Both the position numbers and the translations under genes were made by a program. From contig NC_007426.1 in assembly GCF_000026045.1 (NCBI RefSeq), positions 1,798,001 through 1,862,000 on the forward strand: 64,000 nt of DNA, given 5' to 3'. Positions 7,878 to 17,241 of the stretch are shown here, in pieces (within the stretch, counting starts at the first letter, position 1; each line of letters begins with the position of its first letter). The DNA is from Natronomonas pharaonis DSM 2160 (GTDB lineage Archaea; Halobacteriota; Halobacteria; Halobacteriales; Haloarculaceae). The notes below the pieces were generated by a model. That model searched no databases, had not been told where the DNA came from, and worked only from the letters and a program-made list of their open reading frames with translations.

Positions 7878-9185
7878 GTGACAGGGACAAACGGCACGGC
7901 GGTCGTCGCAAAGCGAGTCGACGACGGCCATCCGGACACGGCGGAGATTCGTGACCTCGCAGCAGCCGCCGGCTACACGGTCGCCGGCGAGGTGACACAG
8001 ACGCGCACCGAAGACCCCGCGCTGTGTCTTGGCGAGGGAAAGGTCGCCGAGCTGGCCGACCTCGTCGCCGACACCGGGGCGACCACGGTTGTTTTCGACA
8101 ACCGTCTCGGCCCCTACCAAACCTACAACCTCGGGAATAACCTCCCGAAGGGCACCGAAGTCGTCGACCGGTTCAAGCTCATCCTCGATATCTTCGGCCA
8201 GCGGGCACAGACGAAGAAGGCCCAACTACAGGTCGAACTCGCCGAGCTGCGGTACGAGCTGCCGCGCGCGGAGGCGAAGGCGTCGCTCGCAAAGCGCGAC
8301 GAGCGGCCGGGCTTTATGGGGCTTGGCGAGTACGACGAGTCCCGCGAACAGGACATCAAAGCCCAAATAAGCCGGATTCGAGACGAGCTCGAACGCATCG
8401 AGCAGACGGAGGAACACCGACGCGAGCAGCGGCGGGAATCCGGGTTCGACCTCGTCGCCTTGGCCGGCTACACCAACGCCGGGAAATCGACGTTGTTGCG
8501 CCGGCTTGCGGCCGACGTCGACATCGACGAAAACGAGGGACTCCATCCCGACCTTGATGCGACCGCCGAGTCCGAAGACCGCCTTTTTACCACCCTCGGA
8601 ACGACGACCCGGCGAGCCGACTTCGACCGCCGCGACGTGCTCGTCACCGACACGGTCGGGTTCATCTCCGACCTGCCCCACTGGCTTGTCGAGTCGTTCA
8701 AATCGACGCTCTCGGAAGTCTACCGGGCCGACCTCGTATTGCTGGTCGTTGACGTCTCCGACCCGGTCGAGGAGATACGGGAAAAGCTCGTCACCTGCCA
8801 CGACACGCTGTATGAACGCAACGAAGCACCCATCGTGACGGTGCTGAATAAAATCGACCGCGTCGACGACGAGGAACTCGAACGCAAGCGCGAGGCGCTG
8901 TCGGCGCTGGCACCAGAGCCCATCGTCGTCAGCGCAAAGACCGGCGAGAACGTCGACAGCCTCCGGGAGCGCATCGACGAGGAGCTCCCCGACTGGCGGC
9001 GTGAACGCCTCGTCGTGCCAATGACCGACGACACGATGAGTTTCGTCTCGTGGGTCCACGACCACGGCCACGTCGACTCGGTTGATTACGGCGACGAGGT
9101 TATCATCGACTTCGAAGCGCGGCCGGCCATCATCGAACAGGCCCGCGCCCGTGCCAGCGAACTGCCTGCCGCTGCGGCCGAATAG
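7878..9185 (+). CDS. hflX: GTPase HflX
   Basis: This 435-residue ribosome-associated GTPase has an N-terminal HflX domain, a coiled-coil linker near residues 115-180 and the G domain. G1 is GYTNAGKST near 196-204, with FTTLGTTTR (switch I) near 237, DTVGF (G3) and NKID (G4) following. HflX splits or rescues stalled ribosomes under stress in other organisms. The start is GTG at 7878, supported by an ACTTAAAT TATA box about 27-34 bases upstream. The small membrane protein gene begins eight bases after its stop. Confidence 0.95.
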   Translation: MTGTNGTAVVAKRVDDGHPDTAEIRDLAAAAGYTVAGEVTQTRTEDPALCLGEGKVAELADLVADTGATTVVFDNRLGPYQTYNLGNNLPKGTEVVDRFKLILDIFGQRAQTKKAQLQVELAELRYELPRAEAKASLAKRDERPGFMGLGEYDESREQDIKAQISRIRDELERIEQTEEHRREQRRESGFDLVALAGYTNAGKSTLLRRLAADVDIDENEGLHPDLDATAESEDRLFTTLGTTTRRADFDRRDVLVTDTVGFISDLPHWLVESFKSTLSEVYRADLVLLVVDVSDPVEEIREKLVTCHDTLYERNEAPIVTVLNKIDRVDDEELERKREALSALAPEPIVVSAKTGENVDSLRERIDEELPDWRRERLVVPMTDDTMSFVSWVHDHGHVDSVDYGDEVIIDFEARPAIIEQARARASELPAAAAE

Positions 9186-9192
9186 CGGACGC

Positions 9193-9534
9193 ATGGTGCG
9201 TCTCGTCGCCGCCGCACGGTCGCCGTGGGCGTATATCGGACTCTGGTTGCCAGTCGTGACCGTCGTCGCCTTCCTGCTCGCCGATTTTGTCGGCGTTGTT
9301 GCCGTGCCGAGCGCCGTTCTCGCGGTGACCCTTGCCGCGGCGCTCGGCTGGGTGGTCGTCGGGGTCGGCGGGAGCCGGACCGACCCCGAGTTCGCGCTGC
9401 GTGCTCGCGGCGAGCAGCAACCGGCTGCCAAGGCGAACGGGCGCGACAGCGACAGACCGCTCGGGACGGCCGTTTTGGTGTATCTGACTGCGACGACAGG
9501 GCTCGGGTGGCTCGCCGTCGTCACAGTCGTGTAA
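9193..9534 (+). CDS. Hypothetical small membrane protein
   Basis: This 113-residue protein has two hydrophobic segments near the N-terminus (about 12-32 and 36-56), a charged middle and a third hydrophobic segment at the C-terminus. No family is recognised. It starts eight bases after the hflX stop and is probably translated from the hflX transcript. The nearby downstream moaC gene is convergent. Confidence 0.65.
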   Translation: MVRLVAAARSPWAYIGLWLPVVTVVAFLLADFVGVVAVPSAVLAVTLAAALGWVVVGVGGSRTDPEFALRARGEQQPAAKANGRDSDRPLGTAVLVYLTATTGLGWLAVVTVV

Positions 9535-9541
9535 CCGGACG

Positions 9542-10024
9542 TTACAGCGCTCGCTTTTCTTTTTCGATGACTTCGACGCTGTCGATTCCCGTATCAGGAT
9601 ACTGTCCGTCAGCGTCCTTTTCGGCGGCTTTGACCATATCCCAAACGACGTTCAACCCGGTTGTGACGCCCTCCAGCGCCTCCATCTCACAGCCGGTCTT
9701 CCCGGTTGTCTCGACGGCGACAGTGAGTTCGACGGCCGTCTCCGATGTCGAGAACTCGGTGTCGACGTTCGTAATCGGAATCTGGTGACACATCGGAACC
9801 GTCTCCCAGGTGTGTTTGACGGCCTGAATCGCGCCGACCCGGGCGACCGCGAGGACGTCGCCTTTCTCGACGTCGTTTGTTTCGATTGCCGCAACGGTCG
9901 ACGGCTGGAGCGTAATCTCGCCCCGGGCGACCGCCCGTCGGGCGGTGTCCGGCTTCTCGCCAACGTCGACCATCTGGGCGTCGCCGTCGTCGGTGACGTG
10001 TGTGAGTTCGGAATCGTCGCTCAT
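9542..10024 (-). CDS. moaC: Cyclic pyranopterin monophosphate synthase MoaC
   Basis: This 160-residue MoaC works with MoaA to turn GTP into cyclic pyranopterin monophosphate, the first step of molybdenum cofactor synthesis. The family core is visible: KGDVLAVARVGAIQAVKHTW near 54-73, the substrate-site MCHQIPI, and KTGCEMEALEGV near 109-120. ATG 10024 gives the normal length; the frame runs farther upstream but with no family sequence. It follows the NAD(P)HX repair gene by 38 bases on the same strand and is likely in its operon. Confidence 0.95.
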   Translation of the reverse strand: MSDDSELTHVTDDGDAQMVDVGEKPDTARRAVARGEITLQPSTVAAIETNDVEKGDVLAVARVGAIQAVKHTWETVPMCHQIPITNVDTEFSTSETAVELTVAVETTGKTGCEMEALEGVTTGLNVVWDMVKAAEKDADGQYPDTGIDSVEVIEKEKRAL

Positions 10025-10062
10025 ACCGTCGTTTCCGGCCCCGACGCCGAAGTAACGTACGG

Positions 10063-11496
10063 TCAGTCGTCCGGCCACAGCGCCTTCGGCAGCGCCGCAG
10101 TCAGGTCCGTAGCCACCAGCCCGTATCCCTGCTCTTCGACGACGATATCGCCGGCGCGGCCGTTCGCATAGGCGGCGACAGCGGCCGCATCCTGCGTGTC
10201 GAGCACGCACGCCAGCGCCCCCGCCGCGCCCGCAAGCACATCGCCGGTTCCGCCGACGGTCATCCCGGGATTGCCGGTCCGGTTCCGGCGCGTCCGGTCG
10301 CCGTCTGTGATGATGTCTTCTGCCCCCTTGAGGAGAAGCGTGACACCGAGGTCAGCGGCGAACGCCGAAACGAGGGAGGCTCGCTCCGCCGGGTCTGCGG
10401 CCGTCTCGCTCCCCATTTTCCGTAGCTCCCCCTGATGGGGAGTACAGAGCAGTTCGGCGTCGGTCTCGACATCCGGAACGACCTGTAGCGCGTCGGCGTC
10501 GACGACCGCGGTGCCCTCGAAGCCCTCGAAGAACGCCTCGACCGCCGAAAGCGTCGCTTCGTCGTCGCCGAGCCCCGGCCCGAAGACGACGCAGTCGACA
10601 GCGGCGGCCCGTTCCAGCAGGTCAGGGACGTGCGGCGGCGCGAGCCGGTCGCCCGGCAGCGGTTCGACGATGAGGTTCTCGCTGTAGCCCTGTACCTCGC
10701 CTGCGACCGCTTCGGGGCAGGCAACGAAGGCCAGGTCCGCGCCAGCCCGGAGCGCCGCCTGTGCCGACAGCGCGGGCGCGCCAGCGTAGGGGCCGCCGCC
10801 GACAACGAGGACGCGACCGAAGTCGCCTTTGTGTGCGGTCGGGTCTCGGGAGAGCCGAAGCAGGTCGCCACGCTCGACGAACCGTTCGGCGGCGTCGGGG
10901 ATGCCGATGTCGGCGACTGTCACCGGCACAGCAATCGCTTCGAGTCCCGGTTTCTCGTCGTGGAACGTAACAACGTGGTCCGCCGCAACGGCGACACCGT
11001 GGCGTTCGCCCGTGTCGGCGTCGATACCGGAGGGGACATCAACGGCAACGACCGTCGCGTCTGTCGCATTGATTGCCTCGGCGGCGCTTGCCTCCGGCTC
11101 CCGAAGCGCACCCGTGATACCTGTCCCGAGCATTGCGTCGACGACGACATCGGCGTCGTCGAGAGACAGGTCGTCGGGGGCCGTGATTTCGGTCGTGTCG
11201 ATGGCTGCCTGCTGTAGTGCGGTCCAGTTTTCGCGGGCGATGTCGGTTCGAATCGTCTCCGCGCGGCCGAGCAGCGAGACCGTCACGTCGTAGTCGGACA
11301 GAAATCGTGCCGCAACGAAGGCGTCACCACCGTTGTTGCCGCGACCGCAGACCATCGCCACCGAGGCATCGGGGTCGGCGACGGACTCGACAACCCGGGC
11401 GACGGCATTGCCGGACGACTCCATCAACTGCTTCCGCGGCACGCCGAGCGCCTCGGCGTTGGCGTCAACGACGGCCATTTCCTCGCTGGATATCAT
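10063..11496 (-). CDS. nnr: Bifunctional NAD(P)H-hydrate epimerase / ADP-dependent dehydratase
   Basis: This 477-residue metabolite-repair enzyme fuses a YjeF N-domain epimerase (residues 1 to about 205; GRGNNGGDAFVAARF near 50, MLGTGITGALR near 125) to a ribokinase-like dehydratase (about 215-477; RVLVVGGGPYAG, and GGTGDVLAG with its catalytic-type Asp near the end). It restores hydrated NADH and NADPH. ATG 11496 (MISSEEMAVV) is the family start; upstream codons are not conserved-looking. It may be cotranscribed with moaC downstream and lies 41 bases after the acylphosphatase gene. Confidence 0.95.
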   Translation of the reverse strand: MISSEEMAVVDANAEALGVPRKQLMESSGNAVARVVESVADPDASVAMVCGRGNNGGDAFVAARFLSDYDVTVSLLGRAETIRTDIARENWTALQQAAIDTTEITAPDDLSLDDADVVVDAMLGTGITGALREPEASAAEAINATDATVVAVDVPSGIDADTGERHGVAVAADHVVTFHDEKPGLEAIAVPVTVADIGIPDAAERFVERGDLLRLSRDPTAHKGDFGRVLVVGGGPYAGAPALSAQAALRAGADLAFVACPEAVAGEVQGYSENLIVEPLPGDRLAPPHVPDLLERAAAVDCVVFGPGLGDDEATLSAVEAFFEGFEGTAVVDADALQVVPDVETDAELLCTPHQGELRKMGSETAADPAERASLVSAFAADLGVTLLLKGAEDIITDGDRTRRNRTGNPGMTVGGTGDVLAGAAGALACVLDTQDAAAVAAYANGRAGDIVVEEQGYGLVATDLTAALPKALWPDD

Positions 11497-11537
11497 GGAC
11501 GGCGGTTCGACCGGCGGCGACCTAACGGTTGTGCCGG

Positions 11538-11816
11538 CTAGCGGCGTATCTCGAAGCCGTCGACTCCCTCCGGGTCGTCGTACGCTGCATCGACGGATTC
11601 GACACGCGCCTTCGGGCTGCCCGTGTGACACCAGCCGACCATCGATTCGACAGCCTCACGGGGGCCCTCGAAGACGGCCTCAACGCGGCCGTCATCTAGG
11701 TTCCGGACCCACCCGTCGATATCCCGCTCCCGGGCTGTATCCCGTGTGTTCGCCCGATAGTAGACGCCCTGTACCCGACCGGAGACGTAGACGTGTGCAC
11801 GGATGCGGTCGCTCAT
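11538..11816 (-). CDS. acyP: Acylphosphatase
   Basis: This 92-residue protein has the two acylphosphatase signatures: GRVQGVYYRANT (residues 13-24), with the phosphate-binding Arg at 22, and GWVRNLDDGRVEAVFEG (35-51), with the catalytic Asn. It hydrolyses carboxyl-phosphate bonds in small acylphosphates and sits in the cytoplasm. It is the first gene of a leftward group with nnr and moaC, starting opposite the histidine kinase. Confidence 0.95.
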   Translation of the reverse strand: MSDRIRAHVYVSGRVQGVYYRANTRDTARERDIDGWVRNLDDGRVEAVFEGPREAVESMVGWCHTGSPKARVESVDAAYDDPEGVDGFEIRR

Positions 11817-11961
11817 GCACGCGGGCGTTGTGTCGGCGACGACAAAAATCCAGCCGGCGACGGGGGGCCTGCCGGCAGATACCCCGGTTTCGGCGACCGA
11901 ATTGTCGGTGGTACGGTATAATTATATGCGGCCTCGGCTTAGTACGGCTAGAATCGGACCG

Positions 11962-12951
11962 ATGTCACGAGACCCCCGGCGGCTCGAGACGCTGTTCGAG
12001 CACGCGCCCGACATGATGAATCTCCACGACGCCGAGGGCACGATACTCGACGTGAACGAGCGCTTTTGTGCGGTGCTCGGCCGGGAGCGGGAGGACGTTC
12101 TCGGGAAAAAAATCTGGGAAATCGACACCGAAATCGAGCCTGACGGAATTCAACAAAAGCTCGGTCGTATCGAGCCGGGGGAACGAATCGCCGTCGAGAC
12201 GCGCTTCGAGCGGGACGACGGGACCACGTTCCCGGTCGAACTCAACGTCCGGTGTGTTGATGTCGACGACGAGCGCCTGTTCGTCGTCATCTCACGAGAC
12301 ATCTCCGAACGAAAGCGACGAGAACAGCGGCTCCAACGACAAAACGAACGGCTCGAAGCGTTCGCGAGCACGGTGAGCCACGACCTCCGAAACCCGCTTG
12401 CGACCGCCCACGGATATCTCGACCTCGCCCGCGAGAGCGGCGACCCCGAGGATTTCGACCGCATCGACCAGAGCCTCACCCGGATGGAGCGCATCATCGA
12501 CGACGTGCTCTGGCTGGCCCGCGAAGGACAGGAAATCGGCTCGACAAGCGATGTCGAGTTGGCGACGGCAGTTGCGGACGCGTGGACAGTGGTCGGCGGT
12601 GCCGGAGGGGATGCCCGCATTGAGATTGAAGACGGGCTCGGCACCGTCACCGCCGACAGTGACCGCCTCCGACAGCTCATTGAGAATCTCCTCGGCAACG
12701 CCGTCGACCACGGTGGCGAGGTGGTCCGCGTCGAACCGACAGCCGACGGCTTTGCCATCGAGGACGATGGCCCCGGAATCCCCGAAAGCGAGCGAGAACG
12801 GGTTTTCGAGCGGGGGCATACGCTTTCGGAGGACGGCTCGGGGCTCGGCCTCGCAATCGTCGACGAAATCGCCGAGGCACACGGTTGGTCGGTCGAGATA
12901 ACCGACGGCGACCTCGGCGGCGCGCGGTTCGAGGTCACCACCGACGGCTAG
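11962..12951 (+). CDS. PAS-domain sensor histidine kinase (soluble)
   Basis: This 329-residue kinase has one PAS domain (about 8-120), a short coiled coil, a HisKA helix with the phospho-accepting His in VSHDLRNPL near 139, and an HATPase domain (NLLGNAVDH near 245, DDGPGIPESE near 270, GSGLGLAIVDE near 295). There is no membrane segment, so it senses a cytoplasmic signal. No response regulator lies next to it. An AT-rich TATAATTATA box at 11917-11926 places transcription near 11945-11955. ATG 11962 is therefore chosen and the ATG at 11926, inside the box, rejected. Confidence 0.88.
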   Translation: MSRDPRRLETLFEHAPDMMNLHDAEGTILDVNERFCAVLGREREDVLGKKIWEIDTEIEPDGIQQKLGRIEPGERIAVETRFERDDGTTFPVELNVRCVDVDDERLFVVISRDISERKRREQRLQRQNERLEAFASTVSHDLRNPLATAHGYLDLARESGDPEDFDRIDQSLTRMERIIDDVLWLAREGQEIGSTSDVELATAVADAWTVVGGAGGDARIEIEDGLGTVTADSDRLRQLIENLLGNAVDHGGEVVRVEPTADGFAIEDDGPGIPESERERVFERGHTLSEDGSGLGLAIVDEIAEAHGWSVEITDGDLGGARFEVTTDG

Positions 12952-13856
12952 TCGCCGGTTCGGAGGTGGTGGAAGACGTAGGTCTGTGTATACCCCGCAT
13001 ACTCGTTGCCGAACTGTCGGCGAATCGCTCGTGAGGTGTCGGCGTAGTTGCCGCGTGCGCAGTCGGGGTAGTGGTCTTCGATGGCCGTCCGAATCCACGT
13101 ATCCAGCGGGACCGCTTCGAGATAGCCGAGCGAGAACAGCAGCACGCAGTCGGCGACTTTCTCGCCGACGCCGACAAACCGGGTCAGCGACTCCCGAGCG
13201 GCCTCGTACGCAAGTCCCACGGCGTCTGTCGGATGTGCGTCGCCGTTGGCGACCATCTCGGCGGTGCGCTGGACGTACGGCGCGCGGTAGCCAAGCGAGA
13301 GGTCCCGGAGGGCGTCTTCGCTTGCTGCGGCCAGCGCGGACGGCGTCGGGAAAGCAGTGTACTCGGTGCCGTCAAAAACAACCGTCTCGCCGTAGGCGTC
13401 GGCGAGGGCGGCCTGCATATCGTGTATCCGGGAGACGCGCATCTGGGCCGAACAGATGAATGAGATGAGCGTCCCGAACGGCGGGTCGCAGACGAGCCGT
13501 AGCCCACGGTGGGCGTCGTAGGCGCTAGTGACAAGTGGGTCATCCGGTGTCGCCTCGAAAATGGCATCGAGGTCATCGTCGAGCCGCAGTAACGCTTCGA
13601 GCCGCTCGTAGGCGTTCGGCGTTGAAGCGGCCCACTCTAATCGGTCGCCGACCGAGCGGACACGTAGCACTTCGGGCTCGTTTGTCTCGGTCGCCGTCGC
13701 CGGTAGCACGGTGTAATACCACGCCCCCTCTGCAGGCGCGTCGTCGTACATCCGTCCGTCTTCGCGCCGCCACAGGTACGACTGGCCGCTTTCGAGGGTC
13801 GTCTGCAGGTCCAGTCCGCCGTCGAAGGCCGCTATCGGGCGGCTCCCGGTGTCCAT
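12948..13856 (-). CDS. ogg: 8-oxoguanine DNA glycosylase/AP lyase (Ogg1 type)
   Basis: This 302-residue protein has the HhH-GPD superfamily core: GVGEKVADCVLLFSLGYLE near 235-253, with the catalytic Lys in VGEKVAD, then PLDTWI with the catalytic Asp. The N-terminal half is the antiparallel-beta Ogg1/AlkA domain beginning with ESGQSYLW near 22-29. It should excise 8-oxoguanine or related damage in base excision repair; damage specificity cannot be fixed by eye. It ends four bases inside the convergent histidine kinase gene. Confidence 0.88.
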   Translation of the reverse strand: MDTGSRPIAAFDGGLDLQTTLESGQSYLWRREDGRMYDDAPAEGAWYYTVLPATATETNEPEVLRVRSVGDRLEWAASTPNAYERLEALLRLDDDLDAIFEATPDDPLVTSAYDAHRGLRLVCDPPFGTLISFICSAQMRVSRIHDMQAALADAYGETVVFDGTEYTAFPTPSALAAASEDALRDLSLGYRAPYVQRTAEMVANGDAHPTDAVGLAYEAARESLTRFVGVGEKVADCVLLFSLGYLEAVPLDTWIRTAIEDHYPDCARGNYADTSRAIRRQFGNEYAGYTQTYVFHHLRTGD

Positions 13857-13904
13857 ACAGTTTAGACGGCTCCTGTCGGCTTCGGGGTTTCGGGTCGTCG
13901 GCGG

Positions 13905-14189
13905 TTACCTGCTGTCCAGCGCCGCTCCGGCAGGCGTCGTGCCGTGCTTGACAAACGACAGGTAGAACGGCTCGCCACAGCCGGCCGCACCCGGGTCGCG
14001 GGTGGCGTCGTCCTCGCCGCAGACGAACCTGACACCGTCGGCCTCGGGAGTGTCGTAGTCTTCGTCCGCGGTGACGTAGTCCCATCCGTCGAGCGGATAC
14101 GGCGTCACCGATTTGTCGGCGAGATAGCCATCCCGCTGGAGTTCGACGGTCGTCTCACAGCGCGGGCAGTAGTAGCTGACGGCAGGCAT
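13905..14189 (-). CDS. Small zinc-binding hypothetical protein
   Basis: This 94-residue protein opens YYCPRCETTVEL, the first half of a zinc ribbon. Two more cysteines follow in FVCGEDD and AGCGEPF. Four cysteines in two pairs suggest a single zinc site. No enzyme motif is seen and I cannot name a family. ATG 14189 is chosen because it immediately precedes the conserved CxxC; the open frame upstream overlaps the divergent glutaredoxin-like gene and is not credible. Confidence 0.7.
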   Translation of the reverse strand: MPAVSYYCPRCETTVELQRDGYLADKSVTPYPLDGWDYVTADEDYDTPEADGVRFVCGEDDATRDPGAAGCGEPFYLSFVKHGTTPAGAALDSR

Positions 14190-14297
14190 ACCCGTTGTAG
14201 GCGTTCCGGGAGACTGAACGTGTCGGTTCCGGTGATTCGGTTGTCTCGACGCCGGGCGTCCAGCGCCTTTTTGCGCTGCCAACCCGTTTGGGTGTGT

Positions 14298-14573
14298 ATG
14301 ACGCTCACGCTCTATCGGCTCGAAGGCTGTCCGTACTGTGAATTCGTCGTCGACACGCTGGAAGACCTTCCCCTCGATTTCGAGAGCGTCTGGGTGGAGG
14401 GGCTTCACTCGAAGCGCAACGAAGTCCACGAAATCACCGGCCAGCGGCAGGTGCCGGCGCTCGTCGACGATGCTCACGGGGTCTCGATGAGCCAATCGGC
14501 CCGCATCATCGAGTATTTAGAGACGACCTACGGCGACGCCACCTCACCCGACGAGGTCGAACTCGACTTCTAG
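14298..14573 (+). CDS. Glutaredoxin-like / GST N-terminal thioredoxin-fold protein
   Basis: This 91-residue protein is one thioredoxin-fold domain. The CPYC redox centre is at residues 11-14 (LEGCPYCEF), the cis-proline region is RQVPALVDD near 50-58, and SMSQSARIIEYLE near 63-75 resembles the glutathione/thiol-binding edge. Haloarchaea use gamma-glutamylcysteine rather than glutathione, so a disulfide oxidoreductase role with that thiol is inferred. The stop overlaps the convergent cupin gene by four bases. Confidence 0.85.
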   Translation: MTLTLYRLEGCPYCEFVVDTLEDLPLDFESVWVEGLHSKRNEVHEITGQRQVPALVDDAHGVSMSQSARIIEYLETTYGDATSPDEVELDF

Positions 14574-14968
14574 TCCAGTCCGTGGGGGTCGACGCCGGGG
14601 TCCGCAACCGGCGGCGCGCCAAGTGACAGCACGACACCCTCGTCGTCACCGATGTATCGGTGGCCATGGCCGACCTCGGGCTTGGCGACCCAGAACGTCC
14701 CCGAATCGACCTCGACGTACTCTGTCTCGCCGGAGCGACCGAGTTTCAGCGAAAACTCCCCGTCGAGTACGAAGTAGACCTCCTCTTGCTCGTGGTGGGC
14801 GTGGTACTGAATCTCGTCGCCCGGCTCGAAATACCAGACCGTCGCTCGGAGCTCCGAGAGCCCGAGCTGTTCGCCGACGGGTTTGATATCCAGGTCCGGC
14901 GGCACCTCGTCGATTTCCGAGAGGTCCGTCGTCGGCACGTCGTCGAGGTCGACTACCTCGTAATCCAT
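14570..14968 (-). CDS. Cupin-domain protein
   Basis: This 132-residue protein is a single double-stranded beta-helix. Cupin motif 1 is visible as EIQYHAHHEQEEVYFVLDGE near 53-72 (HxHxxxxEE), with motif 2 in the VGHGHRY region near 100. Two or three His and one Glu could hold a metal. The substrate is unknown; small haloarchaeal cupins like this are often of unassigned role. A leaderless start is likely, because an AT-rich stretch (TATACGC on the gene strand) lies about 27-30 bases upstream. Confidence 0.85.
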   Translation of the reverse strand: MDYEVVDLDDVPTTDLSEIDEVPPDLDIKPVGEQLGLSELRATVWYFEPGDEIQYHAHHEQEEVYFVLDGEFSLKLGRSGETEYVEVDSGTFWVAKPEVGHGHRYIGDDEGVVLSLGAPPVADPGVDPHGLD

Positions 14969-15023
14969 GTTGACTATTGCCAGATGACGATAGCGTATAA
15001 AAGTGTCCGTCGGGCAGCGAGGC

Positions 15024-15779
15024 TCACTCTTCGAGAACTGTCTCGGTCAGCCGCGGCAGCGCCTCAGTCACGTCCGCCCGCAGGTCAAAGTCGGCCCGCT
15101 TCGACTGCTCTGTCCGGTCGAGGTTGACAACGACGAGTTGGCCGCCGTTGTCGACGGTGTGCCGCGGGAGAGAGGCTGCAGGCTCGACGGTTAGCGACGA
15201 CCCGACAGCGAGAAAGACATCGGCTTCCCGAGCCGCCGACTGGGCCCGCATGAGGTCGTGTTTCGGCAGCTGTTCGCCAAAGAGGACGACATCGGGCTTG
15301 AGTACGTCGCCACAGCGCTCACACGTCGGTGGGGCCTCTCCAGCCGTAACCCGCTGTACCGCCTCATCGATGTCGATGCGACGGTTGCAGCCGGTGCAGG
15401 CTGCACGCCGACCGTTGCCGTGAATCTCGATTGGGTCGTCGCTGCCGGCGGCCTGGTGGAGGCCGTCGACGTTCTGCGTGATGAGTGTATTGAGATGTCC
15501 GGCCGCCTCAAGGTCTGCTAAGGCCTCGTGAGCAGCGTTTGGCTCGACCCCGTCGCCGAAAAGGTCCGCTATCAGCTCGACCCGGTCGCGCCAAAAGCCC
15601 GCCGGGTCGGCCCGAAAGCGGCTCATATGGAAGTCGTTGGGGTCGTATTCGTTCCAGAGGCCGTCCTCCGAGCGGAAATCAGGGATGCCGGAGGCCGTCG
15701 ACACGCCCGCACCGGTGAGCGCGGCGACGGTCTCGGCGTCCCGGACCGCGTTTGCTGCCGCCGAGAGCGTCTGGTCCAT
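15024..15779 (-). CDS. cobB: NAD-dependent protein deacylase (Sir2 family)
   Basis: This 251-residue sirtuin has every core motif: GAGVSTASGIPDFRS near 24-38, TQNVDGLHQAAG near 104-115 with the catalytic His shortly after in EIHGNG, two zinc CxxC pairs (CTGC and CERC), and LKPDVVLFGEQLP. It removes acyl groups from lysines using NAD. No Tyr/Arg pair typical of desuccinylases is obvious, so the acyl preference is open. ATG 15779 is preferred; an upstream in-frame ATG at 15803 would add eight basic residues. Confidence 0.94.
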   Translation of the reverse strand: MDQTLSAAANAVRDAETVAALTGAGVSTASGIPDFRSEDGLWNEYDPNDFHMSRFRADPAGFWRDRVELIADLFGDGVEPNAAHEALADLEAAGHLNTLITQNVDGLHQAAGSDDPIEIHGNGRRAACTGCNRRIDIDEAVQRVTAGEAPPTCERCGDVLKPDVVLFGEQLPKHDLMRAQSAAREADVFLAVGSSLTVEPAASLPRHTVDNGGQLVVVNLDRTEQSKRADFDLRADVTEALPRLTETVLEE

Positions 15780-15819
15780 ACCGCGTTTGCGTGACGGAGT
15801 CACAAAACCGCTACGCCGG

Positions 15820-17241
15820 TTACCGACCGGGCAGGTTGACGCGGCCGCCCTCGGGTTCGGTCTCGGGGAATATCTTTCCGGGATTGAGGATGTCCGTCGG
15901 GTCGAGGGCAGCCTTCACCGCCCGCATGGCCGCAACGCCGCCCTCGCCGTGCTCGGCCTCTAGGAATCGGCGCTTGCCCATACCGATGCCGTGTTCGCCG
16001 GTCGCCGTCCCGCCGTGTTCGAGCGCCCGCTCGACGATGGCGTCGTAGATTTCTTCGGCTGTCTCGACCATCGCCCCGTCATCCTGGTCGACGAGCACGG
16101 TGTAATGGATGTTGCCGTCGCCAGCGTGGCCAAAGCAGGGCAGCAAGACATCGTATTCCTCGCCGAGGTCGCGGATGTATCGGACCATCTCCGGGTAGTC
16201 GCTGAGCGGGACCGTCACGTCACCCGGGTGCCGCGGCGAAAGCTCCGGGTCGTACTGCTGGATTGCGAAGGCGAGTTCGTCGCGAGCACGCCACAGTTCG
16301 TCCATTCGGTCCTCGTCGGCGATTTCGAACTCCGTTACGTCGTGGGCCTCCAACACCGTCCGGAAGAAGGCCACCTCCTCGTCGATGCCGTGGTTGGCGT
16401 GGAACTCGAAGAATATCATCGCTCCCTCGGGCAGCCCCGTATCGAAGTACTCGTTTGCCATCTCCGCGGCCAGCGGGTCAAGCAACTCCAGCTTCGCCAC
16501 ATCGACGCCGGACTGGACGACATCGGAGACGGCCTCCGCGGCGGCGTCAACCGACGCAAAGACCGCACGGCCGCCCTGTATCTGCTCCGGGCGGCCCTCA
16601 AGTTCGAGGGTCGCCCGCGTGACGACGCCGAGTGTCCCTTCGCTGCCGATGATGAGGTCCTTGAGATTGTAGCCGGAAGAGGTCTTGACCGCCTTGCTCC
16701 CCGTCTCGATGACCGTCCCGTCGGCGAGAACGACCTCCAGTTCTAGTATCCAGTCAGCGACTTCGCCGTATCTGACGGTCTTTTGGCCCGAGGCGTCGTT
16801 TGCTATCATCCCACCGATGGTTGAGAGATTGCCCGACGACGGCATCGGCGGGAAAAACAGACCGTGGTCGGCGGCCGCTGCATCGACGGCCGACCCCATC
16901 ACTCCCGGTTCGACATCAATCTGAAAATCATCGGGGCGAACCGCCAGCACCGAATCGAGCTTTGTCATATCCATACTGATGCCGCGGAACAGCGGGACAG
17001 CGTTGCCTTCCAGCGACGTGCCGGCGGCGTATGGTGTGACCGGAACACCGTGTTCGTTTGCCGCCGCCAAGACCGCCGAGACATCCGCCGTCGAGGCCGG
17101 CCAGACAACCGCGTCGGGCGTGACGCCGAAGCCGGCTTCCTCGGCGACCCAGTCGGCAGCGTGGTTCTCGCGCTCCCCCTCGTTGAACGAGACATCCCCC
17201 TCAAGGGCCAGCCCGTCAAGAAACGAGCAGTCGTGTGGCAT
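15820..17241 (-). CDS. FAD-binding 2-hydroxyacid dehydrogenase (GlcD / D-lactate dehydrogenase type)
   Basis: This 473-residue flavoprotein is of the vanillyl-alcohol-oxidase fold. The FAD-binding segment includes PYAAGTSLEGN near 72-82 and GGMIANDASGQKTVRYG near 136-152. The C-terminal substrate-binding part contains CFGHAGDGNIHYTVL and TGEHGIGMGKRRFLE, both diagnostic for GlcD-like enzymes. It probably oxidises D-lactate or glycolate and passes electrons to a partner not encoded here. ATTTATGC about 27 bases upstream of ATG 17241 supports that leaderless start. Confidence 0.9.
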   Translation of the reverse strand: MPHDCSFLDGLALEGDVSFNEGERENHAADWVAEEAGFGVTPDAVVWPASTADVSAVLAAANEHGVPVTPYAAGTSLEGNAVPLFRGISMDMTKLDSVLAVRPDDFQIDVEPGVMGSAVDAAAADHGLFFPPMPSSGNLSTIGGMIANDASGQKTVRYGEVADWILELEVVLADGTVIETGSKAVKTSSGYNLKDLIIGSEGTLGVVTRATLELEGRPEQIQGGRAVFASVDAAAEAVSDVVQSGVDVAKLELLDPLAAEMANEYFDTGLPEGAMIFFEFHANHGIDEEVAFFRTVLEAHDVTEFEIADEDRMDELWRARDELAFAIQQYDPELSPRHPGDVTVPLSDYPEMVRYIRDLGEEYDVLLPCFGHAGDGNIHYTVLVDQDDGAMVETAEEIYDAIVERALEHGGTATGEHGIGMGKRRFLEAEHGEGGVAAMRAVKAALDPTDILNPGKIFPETEPEGGRVNLPGR